Shown piece by piece: positions 1-11,000 of a stretch of 62,472 nt of DNA. Origin of the DNA: Hyaloscypha bicolor E (lineage: Eukaryota; Ascomycota; Leotiomycetes; Helotiales; Hyaloscyphaceae). The notes below the pieces were generated by a model. It made no database searches, had not been told where the DNA came from, and saw only the letters and a program-made list of their open reading frames with translations. The DNA lies in assembly GCF_002865645.1 (NCBI RefSeq), contig NW_020194628.1, positions 2,359,951 through 2,422,422 on the forward strand. Reading direction: 5' to 3'. Within the stretch, counting starts at the first letter, position 1. Every line of letters begins with the position of its first letter. Both the position numbers and the translations under genes were made by a program.

Positions 1-374
1 AATATACTATTAGGGTCTTCTGGGTGAACTGCATTATAGAAATTAATTAGCTGCATTTTTAGTGCACCTAGACTCAAGTCTATAATTAGGCAATCAGGAT
101 CCCTTGGTGAGTTTTGAGCTAGACTAGCCTATAGTTCGCGAGCTACATAAACTAGAGTTCTAGGTCTCAAGGTACCGTAATTCGGGAGTATTTGGAAATA
201 GCTAGGGTATATAATGGAACGATATCCCCGATTAGTACTATCCCTTACTATAATCCAGGGCTCTTGAATTACTAGGACTTTAATATCCAGTTCTATAGCC
301 ATTTGCAAGACGTTTTTAGTAGTAGGGCCACTACGATTTACATTAATTTGTAGTACTTTAATATAGCTACTCAT
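1..374 (-). pseudogene. LINE-A ORF2, N-terminal endonuclease fragment
   Basis: N-terminus of the LINE ORF2 polyprotein, starting at the ATG at 372-374. The first 81 residues are open and carry the APE-type endonuclease signature: an 'LQINVNRS' strand followed by 'VIQEPW', the fungal Tad1/I variant of the conserved metal-binding Glu motif. This domain would nick the target DNA for target-primed reverse transcription. A stop near 129 is a TAA/TAG of RIP type, and the frame then continues with matching sequence ('LSLGALKMQLINFYNAVHPEDP') to the window edge. Family assignment rests on the motif and on the full-length copies C to E. Fragmentary and non-functional. Confidence 0.85.
367..374 (-). 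promoter_or_regulatory. ORF1 stop / ORF2 start overlap (ATGAGTAG)
   Basis: On the minus strand the 8-mer ATGAGTAG holds the ORF2 start ATG and, in another frame, the ORF1 stop TAG. The same 8-mer occurs in C (12046-12053), G (46142-46149) and H (56317-56324). Copies D and E have ATAAGTAG, the change expected from RIP (TG to TA). The arrangement suggests that ORF2 is translated by termination-reinitiation, which is known for some other LINEs; for this family it is inference. Confidence 0.7.
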
Positions 375-2126
375 TAATAGTAATAGTGGGAGTAGTAGCA
401 GCTTGTTTGATTGCTAAGTAGACCTCACATAGCTTAGAACTAGCTGAGTGGGTAGTACTAGAGCAGTTGGTGCATTTAGTAGTCACGTGGGGGCATTTTT
501 TACTCTTCTTTTTACAGATAGAGCAGAAATGGTTCTCTGTCACGTGCTCCTCACCATATAGCAAGCACTTAGGGTTTTTTTTGCAAATAGAGTCTAAGTG
601 CCCGTACCCTGCACACTTAGTACACTGTATAGTACTAGAGATAGTATGGTATTTTACTACTTTAGCAGAGATTCCGGCTATAAGGAGTCTGTTTTTAATA
701 GCTCTATTAGCTTGAATCTCGGTAGGGAATACTACTACTACTAAACCGGCTCGCTAGAGGCCTGAGTCTCTCTTTTCCTTAGAAGTAGCCCAATAGGGCT
801 GGCCAATAGACTCTAGACCCTTATTAAAGGTCTTGATCTCTTCTAGGACTAAGTCCATTCCTTCGGGTATATCGAAATCACGAATAGGTAGACCGTAGAT
901 AATAACTTTATACCAGGGCTCTCCTTTTTATATGCTTTTTACTAAGGGAAGCACCCCCTTTATAGTAGCTTCGTTTTGAACCAAAAAGTCAGAGTTGAAC
1001 TCAGGGGTAGTATTAACTATAATATTTACCCTATTGAGCGAAAGGAGAGAACAATACTATAGATTATTACTAAGGCTCACCTTGATTCCCTTAGTACGCG
1101 AAAAGTAATTAATTAAGCCAAATTGCGCGGACGGCGAAATAGCTGAAAAACAAGGCTAGGCACTGCTATCAATATTATGAGACATTAGTAGGGAAGGGGT
1201 GGCTATTTCCATAGAAGAGGGGCCTTATAGATTATTTGTAACTAGATATCACGGGCGCACTATAGGAACTTACTAGGATGTTTTCATTTAGTATTAACGA
1301 GCACACTACCGACCACTAGTAAGCTGTTAGCTAGGGGCCTTTTCCTCCCTGAATTTTTGGACCTTAGTAATATAGAATTACTTATAAGTCCAGTCCTTTT
1401 TCCGGAAGCTATGGGTAGTTTCTTGAAGTGGGCGGAATTTTAGGGCCCAAGATAGGCTTTTCCGCGAGGTTAGTTTTAGAGCTTGAATAGCTTTGAAAGT
1501 ATCTAGGATTATAGCCTTGAGTTCATTGGCTTGAAATTTCGATCCGTTAAGTAGCATTTTCGAGTTTTGCTACTTGGGAGGCTAGTAAAGTACTAGTAAT
1601 GGCGGATGCGGCCCCCGAATTCAGTGTATTCTCTGAAGATTTCTACTAGATCTAGTAGATCGGAGATTGCGTTGCTGGTCATGTGACGCGGAGTTTAGTA
1701 ATCAGCTTTTAGCTTCTTCTTGTTTCTGACTTATTTACGTCGGGGCTTAACTCGAATCAGTAATTTTAGGCCTCGTTTCTTTGAAGCTTGATTCTGGTAC
1801 TGGTGGTGGTTTCCGGGTTTGTGGTGTTCCTTATCAATATACTATTGATCGCTTCAGAGCTAGGGCCCCGCTTTAGGCCGTTCTGGAGGCGGCTCAGTCG
1901 GGCCGCACTAGCCGAATTAGGCTGAGGAAAAGGGGCTGCGAGTTCGTCTGAGGAGATGGGATTTGTAGCTAAATCGAATGCGAATTGAGCTCCCTGGCTG
2001 AAAACGAGCTTAGTGGGGAGCTAGTAGGTAGCTCTAGCTGTCCGCTAGGGCCCTCTGGAAGCCTCTCCGAGCTCTTGGGAGTCAATGGAGGGGGGGCTAG
2101 AGCCCGGGGGGGTCAGGGGGGGCCAT
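367..2126 (-). pseudogene. LINE-A ORF1 (gag-like, zinc knuckles)
   Basis: ORF1 would be the RNA-binding protein of the LINE ribonucleoprotein. The start is the ATG at 2124-2126, which opens a Pro/Gly-rich N-terminus ('MAPPDPPGSSP' in copies D and E). The C-terminal third holds nucleocapsid-type knuckles: CTKCAGYGHLDSIC fits CX2CX4HX4C, followed by further Cys/His pairs (CSIC, CPH, CTNC, CEV). The last 65 residues (367-564) are uninterrupted. Upstream it has several TAG/TAA stops, and a block at about 1100-1330 is unalignable by eye to the other copies. It ends TINE* with the stop at 367-369, overlapping the ORF2 start. No intact protein is possible. Confidence 0.8.
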
Positions 2127-2250
2127 TTAGCCTGTTCTAGTTCTACTTATAGTAGGTTCTAGAGCCTGGGGCTAAAGGGCTGAAGTGTATGGAGTGAGTT
2201 CTGAAGGTGAGTAAAGTGTGGGTGTGAAAGTAGGGGGGGTAAAAAAACCG

Positions 2251-2389
2251 GAAAAAAGGTGTCTGTGTTTTTTGTGAAGCGAGTTTATTATAGTTCAAGA
2301 GAGAAAAAGATAAGAGAAATAGAATAAGAAGGAAGTTTCTGCCTCTTATCTATTATATTAATCCGGGTTACTAATTTCAGTATTTCCCT
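2251..2389. other. Flank upstream of LINE-A, nothing recognised
   Basis: AT-rich sequence between the LINE-A 5' end and the first readable relic frame. No motif, repeat or open frame is evident. Confidence 0.4.
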
Positions 2390-3335
2390 GTTCACTAAGG
2401 GGAAATTCCGCTAATTCTTATTCTATAGTATCTTCTAAAGCTATTCGAAGTATAGTTTCATATATTATTCGTCCGGGTTTCTACCGGAGTTTATAATATA
2501 GAATAAGTTATTATTACTTATTAACTTCTAGTATTTCCGAACCTCCTTAATAAAAACGGCTTGGATTAGGATTAGCTTACTCTTATAAATTATAGTACCG
2601 AGAGCTTTAGTATTATTAGGATCGAAAATAAGGAGCCAAATATACCTCTTTTTTTTTTTAGAAAGCTATACTACTTATATATAAAACGGGTACTTGCTAT
2701 AGTTCTTTCCTATCCCTACTTAATTAGTTATTTTCATAATAAATAGTCCGAAGTAGTTAGTAATCTCAATATTATTATATTTAAGGAAGTAATTAGTTCT
2801 CTAAGTATATTTAATAAAGGCTAAAAATATATTAAAGTATTATATATTACTTTCTCTCTAGTTAGTTTGTTCTATACTAGTTTAATAGGCAAAGAGTTAT
2901 TTAAATAGTTAAAATTTGGATATTACTTGCTTATCTAAAAAGAATACCGGATATTAGGCTTCTATATTAGCTATAATAAGGCCCAGGTAGCCCTAGATCT
3001 CATTAAAGGTTAAATCTATTTGGAGCTCTAAAGGCAAGAATAGAAAGGGCCAGGTTAGGTCTACTATATTATAAATAGCCTTCTTAGTATTAATATATCC
3101 GATGCCTTTAAGTAATCTCTTTAGGTTATAAAATAAGCTATAGGGAATATACTTATAGGGTTTAAGCTTATTATAGCTTCGGGATTTAGTATTTTCTATA
3201 ATATTAGAAGCAAGTATATCGGGATTTCCTTTCTCTATTATAATCTAGTCTTATACTTCTTTAGTATTATTAATATTCTATTATAACTATTCTATTACTA
3301 AAAGCTCTTTATATATAATATTAATATCTATTTTT
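2390..3335 (-). pseudogene. RIP-degraded coding relic, unidentified
   Basis: On the minus strand a single frame of roughly 300 codons stays continuous if TAA/TAG are read as former Gln/Trp codons. It contains segments such as 'NTKSRSYNKLKPYKYIPYSL', 'GIGYINTKKAIYNIVDLTW' and 'KKKEVYLAPYFRSNNTKALG'. The pattern shows a former protein-coding sequence hit by RIP. I do not recognise the family, and no RT, integrase, transposase or zinc-finger motif is visible. It lies downstream of the Copia-1 3' half, so it is probably the element or sequence into which Copia-1 inserted, or another nested element. Start and end are approximate. Confidence 0.5.
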
Positions 3336-3796
3336 TAGGAGAGTAGTTTATTAAAAAGTAAGTTTTGAAATGTTTTTTAAGGTTTATAAGTTATAAGGTT
3401 TAGAATTTTTTCGAGAGGTTTTCTAATTAATTAGAATCTTACTAGAAAAAAGAGAAAGTTCTAGTAAATAAGAGATATCTATTTGTAGTTACTTAGTAAC
3501 TAGTAGTAAACTAGTATAAGGGGAATTAGTATATAACTAAAATATAAGGAGATTAAATCGTAAAGTTTTAAGTAAGAAGCCCCTTTTCTTAATACCACTA
3601 TACTTAATTTCTCTCAGATCTTATATAAAGTATTATAAAAGATTAAAGTAGAATATAAGAGCTTTAAAAATTACCCGGAATTATTAAGAATAAAGTTATA
3701 GTAGTTATAACCATTTATTTTTAGGAAAATTACATAAAAATCACATATCTAAATAAGTTCTCTTATATTACCCTTCTTATTTTCCGCTATTCGTAA
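3336..3796 (-). other. Region expected to hold the Copia-1 3' LTR
   Basis: This stretch lies directly downstream of the Copia-1 pol stop, read on the minus strand, where the 3' LTR should be. It has no readable frame. I cannot place LTR ends, because the 5' LTR partner is not visible: it was probably removed or displaced by LINE-F/G near 39000. Confidence 0.35.
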
Positions 3797-4575
3797 TTAG
3801 GGTACTCTCTTAATACTAATTATATTCCAAAAGAACTCAAACTTGTTTCTTATAAATGGTTTTATAAGCCCGTTTACTAGTTAAAAATTAGTAGAGATAT
3901 ATTCTAGCTCTATTTGTTTTACTATAACGGCCTCCCGTACCTACTTCTTCCGGATATTAATATACTTTATCCGAATATAGAACTAGTTATTCTTTATAAG
4001 TATAATTATTTCTTGGTTATTATAGTATATAACTATAATAACCTATTTCTTTTAAAGAACCTGGGCCAGGAAATGGCTTAGCCAGATTACCTCTTTAGCT
4101 ACTTGTATCTGGGTTATAGTCTCGAACTTATAGGAAAATAGGGTAATAGTATTTTGCCTCTTTAATAACTAGCTAATAATACCGCTATTTATATTAAAAA
4201 CAAAACCGCTAGTCGACTATTAAGTATTCCTATTACCTGCCTAGTCTATATCCAAATAGCCCGTTAATACTTAAAGGTCTCTATAATATATAAGTTAGTA
4301 TATAAATATATCCCGCAGGTATTATAGGATTCTCTTTATTATAGTAATATATTTGGCTATTAGATTTATAGCGAATTAACTAACTATAAATACTATAAAA
4401 GTAATATTAGGACAGGATCCGAATATAGTATATATAAGAGAGCTAATTAGCTTCTAGTATTTCTTAATTTCAAATAGAGAGGCCAGGTAACCCTTTAGTA
4501 CGGGAATAAGGTTATTTCTATTCGGATCTATTAGAGTTATAGCTAGTTTATAGTCTTCTATACCAAAATTCCGGA
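3797..4575 (-). pseudogene. Copia-1 pol, RNase H half
   Basis: C-terminal part of a Ty1/Copia polyprotein. On the minus strand the frame opens with 'LRNFGIEDYKLAITLIDPN' and continues through the end of RT and the RNase H: 'SSLIYTIFGSCPNI' (family form SLMYAMLGTRPDI), 'LTGYLDIDQAGNRNT' (GYSDADWAGDRDT) and 'QSTSGFVFNINSGIIS' (RSTSGYVFxxGxGxISW), then 'VNGLIKPF' (ADGLTKPL). Catalytic Asp of the GYSDADWAG motif is partly kept. Internal stops are TAA/TAG. The upstream RT half lies at 34670-38875, separated by Gypsy-1. The terminal stop is the TAA at 3797-3799. Confidence 0.85.
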
Positions 4576-4579
4576 GTAC
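4576..4579. repeat. Gypsy-1 target-site duplication, left copy (GTAC)
   Basis: GTAC immediately precedes the 5' LTR and is repeated at 34666-34669 immediately after the 3' LTR. Keeping one copy and removing everything between restores a continuous Copia reading frame across the join (Lys-Val-Leu-Arg at the junction). A 5-bp duplication is possible if the LTR end is placed one base differently. Confidence 0.75.
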
Positions 4580-4883
4580 TATAGTACGGCAGGCCGTACT
4601 CGTCGAAAATCGCATTGTTTTGGCAGTTTTGGCGGTTTAGGTCATATGGCAAAGGCTACGGCCTTTTGCACGTGACTTGCGGAAATCATATAAGAAAGCT
4701 AGTTTTTCTATAGACTTAGAAAATAATCCTTTATAAGTATTTAATTAATTAAGCTTTTATATATTATATACTATTTATACTTTACTATTTATGCTTTTGA
4801 TTTATTATTTTGCTATTAAGTTATATTTTGTACTCTAGTATATTTTATATAGGTTTTTGTCTTATTATAGTTTCCTTCTTATA
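4580..4883 (+). repeat. Gypsy-1 5' LTR
   Basis: It matches 34363-34665 along its whole length, the differences being mainly C/T and G/A transitions. The ends are TATAG and CTATA. It contains a GTACGGCAGGCCGTAC inverted repeat at the left end and a second palindrome around 4642-4676, with an intact CACGTG at about 4670. This copy is less RIP-mutated than the 3' LTR (TTTTGCACGTGAC here against TTTTATATATAAC there). Confidence 0.85.
4640..4677. promoter_or_regulatory. LTR palindrome with CACGTG (possible E-box)
   Basis: The sequence reads GTCATATGGCAAAGGC, a short centre, then GGCCTTTTGCACGTGAC. Before RIP the arms were probably GTCACGTGCAAAAGGCC and its complement. CACGTG is the binding site of bHLH transcription factors, so this may be an LTR promoter element; that role is inference. 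The same motif appears in the 3' LTR at 34422-34459 and inside pol at 16126-16163. Confidence 0.45.
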
Positions 4884-5699
4884 TATTTTATAGTAAGTAA
4901 TACAGGGAGGATAGAAACTTTATAGTTAAGGTAATACTTTTATAAAGTTCTGAGGAATATCTATAAGGCGGATTATTAGCTTAATAAGTTAGGAGAGAAA
5001 AGGGCTATTATAATACCTTAAGTCTAAGGCCAAAATATTAAAGATATATAAGCATTAATCTTAGTATCTTATATTAATTTCCGATATATCTAGTAACTTG
5101 AATACGGGTTAGCTATAAGATATAGTTACTAGTATAGTATATAGGGATAATAGAAATAGAGGCTAACTATAGAAGGAAAAAAGGCAGAGGAAATAGAATG
5201 AGAAATATTATACTAAGATAGTATAAGTCAGACCTTAGTTAGAATTAGATTTTAATACTCGGAAATAAAGTTATACTATTAATTTATATATTATTTTTAG
5301 TTATAGTAAAAGCCGGAATTAAAGTAGCTTTAATCTTAGTAATAAAGCTTATTCTTAAGTCTAAAAAAGATACCCAAAAGAGGAAATATCCTCAAATTTA
5401 AATAAAATAGTAAACTGGAATCGGAAATAAGAATTAAAAAGAAATTAGAAATAAGAAATTATATAGATAAGATAGAGAAGCTTCTAGAGAAAGAAATAGA
5501 TACTAAGTAGAAAAAGAAAAGAGAATTTAGAAAAGTCAGAAAAATTAGCGAAATCATATTTATTATTTTTATTATTACCTTTAATAGTATTAATAGGTAT
5601 GCTTAGTTTAGCGAAATCAAGAAAAAATACTATAGGTATTAAGCTAAAGAAATAGGAAAGAGAGTATAAGTAATAGAAATAAAACTAGAAAAGCTATTA
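4884..5699 (+). other. Gypsy-1 leader and unresolved gag start
   Basis: AT-rich, RIP-degraded sequence between the 5' LTR and the first recognisable gag motif. It is rich in short Lys/Glu-coding stretches, but no start codon can be chosen. The primer-binding site should be at about 4884-4905 and is no longer recognisable. Confidence 0.5.
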
Positions 5700-6342
5700 C
5701 CTTATTACTACTAATACTAAAACTCAAATCTCGACTATATCTATTATTATTAACCGGTTTCTTCCTAATTCCGGTTTCTAAACCAAAAGATATACTTAAA
5801 TAGGAAGTTAGTTCTTTAGGAACCTTATTAGTAGAAGTCTCAAGTACAGAAACTCTATAATTAATTATAGAAGAAATTATTAAAATTAATATAGCTAAGA
5901 ATAAGTATATACTAGTACCGGGTTTAAACCTGCCACTTATAAGAGCTCCTGAAGTATTATGGTTTCAGGGAAGTAATATCTCTATATTCTTGAAATAGTA
6001 TACGGATATATATAAGAACTATTATATTTCTAATAATACTAAAAGAAAGAGAATTATTTATTATATCTCTCTTATTTATAAGAATTAGATTAAGGCTATA
6101 CCGGAGTATTATACTAATAATCCAGGAGATTACTAGGAAACTAAGTTCTTTAAGGCCTTACTAAAGGAATTCCGAGAGTATAACTAGAAAATACTCAAAA
6201 TTAGCCGCGACTTTCTTAATTAGATTATTATATAAGCCCAGAATAAAGGAATCTTATCTAAGTTTTATATTAATATATTTAATAAAATATTAAAGAAATT
6301 ACTAAAGAGGAAAGAGATAGATAAAATTACTTAGTACAATTA
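5700..6342 (+). pseudogene. Gypsy-1 gag, N-terminal part
   Basis: One frame reads 'APEVLWFQGSNISIFLK', then 'YTDIYKNYYIS' and 'RKRIIYYI', 'YTNNPGDY' and 'FFKALLKEFREYN'. This is the pattern of fungal Ty3/Gypsy gag capsid domains (FxGxNVTxFLxxYxxxC...LxxYC...W...LKxEYR). Stops are TAA/TAG, at positions where family members have Trp or Gln. The frame is broken at 6342 by LINE-B/C and resumes at about 13816 with 'LIRVLLRIVPELIKK', as expected for the capsid C-terminal part, so little if any gag sequence was lost at the insertion. Gag would form the virus-like particle. Confidence 0.75.
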
Positions 6343-7766
6343 ACTTTTTTCCGGTTTTTTTTTACTCCCCTTACTTTCACACCTATACTTTACCCACCTT
6401 TAGAACTTACTCAATACACCTTAGCCCTTTGGCCCCAGGCTCTAGAACCTACTATAAGTAGAGCTAGAACAGGCTAAATGGCCCCCCCTGACCCCCCGGG
6501 CTCCAGCCCCTCTCCTATTAACTTTTAAGAGCTCGGAAAGCTTCCAGAGGGCCCTAGCGAGGAACTAGAGCTACCTACTAGCTCCCTACTAGCCCGGTTT
6601 AGCCAGAGAGCTCAATTCGCATTCGATTTAGCTATAAATCCCATCTCTTTAGACGAACTCGCAGCCCCTTTTCCTTAGCCTAATTCAGCTAGTATAGCTC
6701 AAATGAGCCGCCTCCAGAACAGGCTAAAGCGTGGCCCTAGCGCGAGTAATATTAATAGTAATATTAATAAGGAATACTAAAACCACGGAAACTACTACTA
6801 ATACTAAAATCAAGCTTCGAATAAAACTAAATTACTAATTTATTAAGCCCGGGACTTAATAGTCAAAGCTATTACTATTACCCTATTATATAACTAGTAA
6901 TCTCGATTACTAGATTTAGTAGAAATCTTTAGGAAATATACAGAATTCGGCCGTATCCGCTATACTAGTACTTTACTAGCTTTATAAATAGCAAACCTCG
7001 AAAATACTACTAAACAGATCGAAATTTAGTTAAGAACTCAAGCCAAGCTAGCTACTCAAGCTAAAACTACCTCCGAAAAGCCTATTTGGGCTAAAATCGC
7101 TACTCAAGAACTATAAATATACTCGGAATTATACTCGGAAAAGAACTAGACTTTAGTATTATATACTAAGTCTAAAAATCAGGAAGGAAAAGGCCCTAGT
7201 ATACTTACTAGTAGTAGTAGTACTCGTAATACTAATAAACTACCTAGTATACGTAATACTAGTAGTTCTGGTACTCGTAATACCAGATCTATAGTTCTCT
7301 CTAGGAAATGTACCTTCCTATTAGCTTATATAGAGTAGGCTAGCTCGTTCTCTGCTATTTTAACTTGCAATTCGCTTAATACTACTTTCTGCTCTAAGGG
7401 AATCAAGAGACTAGTAATCTCTATAGTTTCTCTTTTCTCAAAGGGTAATATTATAGTTAATACTACTCCTGAATTTAACTCTAACTTTCTAGTTTAAAAT
7501 CAAGCTATTATAAAGGGAGTACTTCCCTTAGTTATAAGTATATAAAAAGAAGAACCTTAGTATAAAGTTATTATTTATAGTCTATCTATTTATAAGTTTA
7601 ATATACCCAAAGAAATAGACTTAGTTCTAGAAGAAATCAAGACCTTTAATAAGGAACTAAAGCCTATTAGCCAGCCCTATTAGGCTATTTCTAAGGAGAA
7701 AAGAGATTTAGGCCTCTAGTAAGCCGGTTTAGTAGTAGTAGTATTCCCTATCGAGATTCAAGCTAA
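6343..7766 (+). mobile_element. LINE-B: 5' fragment (5' UTR + most of ORF1)
   Basis: It begins with the family 5' end (CTTTTTTCCGG) inside the Gypsy-1 gag. It aligns with D and E through the 5' UTR and ORF1 as far as 'gagattcaagctaat' and stops where the poly(T) of LINE-C starts. The remaining 4.5 kb of the element is absent: beyond LINE-C the sequence is Gypsy gag again. Confidence 0.85.
6478..7766 (+). pseudogene. LINE-B ORF1, truncated
   Basis: Starts at the ATG at 6478-6480 (ATGGCCCCCCCTGACCC), the same start as D and E. The N-terminus is Pro/Gly-rich (MAPPDPPGSSP), followed by the 'FQELGELPEGP'-type segment seen in D, here interrupted by a TAA. The middle contains 'NLEN', 'QAKTTSEKP' and Ser/Thr-rich repeats. 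The reading frame has many TAA/TAG stops and ends at the LINE-C tail before the zinc knuckles. It is more heavily RIP-mutated than E. Non-functional. Confidence 0.8.
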
Positions 7767-7950
7767 TTTTTTTTCCTTTTTTTTTTTTTTTCCTTTTAAT
7801 ATGCTTTATTAGTTTAGAACTATATAGCACGGCTAGCTAAGCTAGCGTGAGTCTCAGTAGCTTATATACAGGCCCAAATTCCAATATAGGTAATAAATAG
7901 TTGGGGATATATCCCTGAAACAAAAACTTAAGGAAATAAAGAAAAAATGA
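7767..7950 (-). other. LINE-C A-rich tail and 3' UTR
   Basis: In sense orientation the tail is AAAAGG-A15-GG-A8. Upstream lies AATAAAG (about 12 bases before the tail), then a CTAGCTAAGCTAG palindrome able to form a hairpin. F and G share the double-GG tail with other A-run lengths. The conserved 3' UTR is probably what the reverse transcriptase recognises (inference). Confidence 0.65.
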
Positions 7951-8001
7951 GTATAAATCATAATTCCTCCCTTATTCCCTATTTCCCTTTTCCCTTTTTC
8001 C

Positions 8002-11000
8002 CTATTTCCCTTCTCCTATTTCCTTCCCTATTTCCTCCTCTATTTCCTCTCCTATTTCCTCCCCTATTTCCTCTCTTATTTCCACTTCTTCTACTTCTTC
8101 CACTTCTTCTACTTCTTCTACTTCTTCTACTTCTTCTACTTCTTCTACTTCTTCTACTTCTTCCACTTCTTCTACTTCTACGCTTCGCTTAATATGCCAT
8201 TTTCTTGTGCATATACTAGTTTCTTTTAAGAATACTAGTATATTTAATATCCTAATTTCCGTATATAATAGTAATTATAGGTTAAAAGCACTAGCTTCCA
8301 AGCTCCCTTTAAATAGACTAAATAGTCTAAGTCATTCCTCCCTATATAGCATATAGTATAAAAGGAGGTGCTTTATATTCTTAGTCTTTCCGTATTTGCA
8401 TTTGTTATTAGATATTATATTTAGCCTATATAAATAGGACTTTAAATATCCGTAGCCTAGCTTTAGCTAGAAGAAGGCACTAGCTAGGGACCTAAAAGTT
8501 CCTAAAGGTAGGTTTATCTTTCTAGATACTTTTCACGGATATATATTACTATATAATTCTAGCTAGGTTTTTGGTTTAGTATAAGATTCTAAAAGTAGTC
8601 TATACTCTAGTTTCTTAACTTTATTAATTTTAACCCCTAGGAAAGCAAAGAGGTTTTTAACTAATTCAGGTTCCTAATATAGGAGAAGTGGTTACCTAGC
8701 TTAGCTAGTTCGTCTACTTCTTTATTCCCTATTATATCTATATGCCCTGGAACCCAGATTAGTTCTATATTAGCTCCTTTAGCTTTAAGGGCCTTAGTAG
8801 CTAGTATAGCTCTAATCTATTAACTTTGTCCTGGCTTATTAGAAGAAGTTTTTAATCTTAGTAAACTAGCTTAGTTATCTATAAAGATATTAAAAAGCTC
8901 CCCTCTCTTTGCTTTACTACTAGTATACTTAATAGCCCTAGTAACGCCTTCTAGTTCTCTATTATAGACTATAGCACTAGCTCCTATATTCTGGCTTTCT
9001 CTATATTTAGCTATAACCGGAATATAAGGGATTTCGTGACTATAAACTACGAGCCCTAGGCCTACTCCAAGTCCTTTTTTAGTTTGAGATCTATTTATAT
9101 ATATAGATAGTATAGAGCTATTATTATATAAAGTCTTTAGATAGAAGTTATATAATATAGTAGTCTCTTTCTTTGGCTCTTTTAATATAGTAATTTTATA
9201 AGGCACTTCTCTGTCCCAAGGGGCAAAATAAAAGTGTCTTATAGTCTCTAGGTCTTTAGGGTCTATTAGATTACTAATAGAGTCTACTATAGTTTCTACT
9301 TAAGACTTTTTAGCCATGCGATTTCGCTTTAGATCAGTATTTAGACTATAAATAGAGTCTATATTAGATTCTACTAGTTCTAAATTACGGGATCTTTGGA
9401 AGAACTTCTCGAACTCTAGTCTAATAGGGTATTTTAAACTTAGTTTAAGAATACGGAAGGCATATTAACATCAACTATGGTTTAGCCTTATAATAGGTGA
9501 AACTAAAGCTAATTCGACCTCTATAGGAATAATAGGAGCAGTTTTAAATACTCCTAGGGTTTTCCTTAGGGCTAGGTTTTAAATCGCCTATAAAGGCCGA
9601 ATTTGAGCTTTGCTTTTAGTCTTCCACTATAATATAGAACCATAGTCTATTATACTAGTAATACAGGCTAAATATAGCTATCTAATTATAAAAAAAGATA
9701 AGCCACGCGATATATTCGTAAGTCTCTATACCCTATAAAAGGCTTGTTTTGCTTTGGAAGCCCTATAGGCTATATGTTCCTTAAATCTGAGATTTTCATT
9801 AAAATAGATCCCTAGCCATTTGACTACTTTACTAGGGGAAACTAGTTCCCTATTAGGTAGTTTTAGACTAGGCTTATTTTTGGAATTATTAAAATAAATA
9901 AGCTCTGTTTTATTTATATTAAAGCTAATAGTATTTTTTTTCCCTAAATTAACTATATCCTTTACTTCTCTTTCTAGAGTCTTAATGTTTTTCTTTAGAC
10001 TTTTAGAAACAGTAATAAGGGATATATTATCTAAATAGGATCTGAATTTGATATTTACTAACTTAAATAAGTCTCGGATATAGATAAGAAATAGTATAGG
10101 GAATATAAGGCTGCCTTGTGAAATACTAGTAAGTATAGACCTAAATACTTTAATACTATTATTAAAAGCTAGTCATAATACTCGGTCGTCTAGAAATAAC
10201 AATACCTATAGAATAAGGCTAGTAGGTAGTAATAAACTAATCATAATCTATAATAGCCTATTCTTGGATACGTAATTAAAGGCGTCTTTAATATCTAGGA
10301 AGAGAGTACTAGTTTTTAGCTTATAGGACTTATTTAATTCTACTTCATTTTATAATAGTAAAGTAGTATTAATAGCTGACTTATAAAGCCTATCTCCCAT
10401 TTGGGAGTAGTATAGTAGATTACTAGTCTCGGCTAAATAGCTAAGTCGCCTAGCTAGTATTCTCTCAGAAACCTTCCCTAAGTAATTAAGTAGGGAAATA
10501 ACTCGATATACTTTGGGTAGGAAATAGTTTAGTTTCCCTAATTTCTTTAGAATAAAGCCAGTAGCTTGTTTCCAGACTTTAGGGTAGTATCCCTTATTAA
10601 TAAATAAGAAGTATAGCCTATAAAAGATATCTGGAAAAGCTCTATAAGTATAAACTATAATCTCTTGAGTAACTAAGTCTGGTCCAGGGGTTTTCTCCTT
10701 TACCTTAGAAATACAGGCTTGTTCTAGCTCTATTTTAGACAAAATAGGCCAGTCCCACTTTGAGCTAGACCTATAGTTTATTAAACTAGTAGGCTCAGTA
10801 ATAGGGAGTAGTAGGAAAAGCCTAGTTCTAAAGATATTATACTTCTCTTAGAAAGTCGATTTTAGTTTATTTGAACTATTATCTAAGATACTAGGAATAG
10901 GTTAATATATAGTATCTTTAGTATATTTTATAGCTTTAAAAATCGACTAGAGGTCTTTATTCTCTAAGAACTTATTCCAGTATACTAGCTTAGTACTCTT

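Larger units (their letters stand above)
1..2250 (-). mobile_element. LINE-A: 5' part of a Tad1/I-like LINE, runs off the window
   Basis: Non-LTR retrotransposon on the minus strand. Its 5' end is the CTTTTTTCCGGTTTT-type start near 2250, and it leaves the window inside the ORF2 endonuclease. It is the least RIP-mutated copy in its ORF1 C-terminal half: the zinc-knuckle cysteines are still Cys, whereas other copies have Tyr. The block at about 1100-1330 does not match the other copies, so A looks like a diverged subfamily. Its 3' end lies outside the window. Confidence 0.9.

Noticed and set aside
467..715. 82-residue plus-strand open frame
   Set aside because: Antisense to the LINE-A ORF1 zinc-knuckle region, which reads as a real protein on the other strand.
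4580..4883. MITE or solo LTR inserted in Copia
   Set aside because: A matching copy at 34363-34665 with a shared GTAC flank and Gypsy gag directly downstream shows it is the 5' LTR of Gypsy-1.
8005..8181. CRISPR-like regular repeat
   Set aside because: Units of 9 and 12 bp with no spacers; it is a microsatellite.
7947..8192. Leu/Pro/Phe-rich small membrane-like protein (also 32145-32390, 31981-32379, 62015-62251)
   Set aside because: These are reverse-strand readings of the EEV/EEIG microsatellite and 3' UTR of the LINEs. The hydrophobic composition comes from TTC/CTT repeats, not from a membrane protein.
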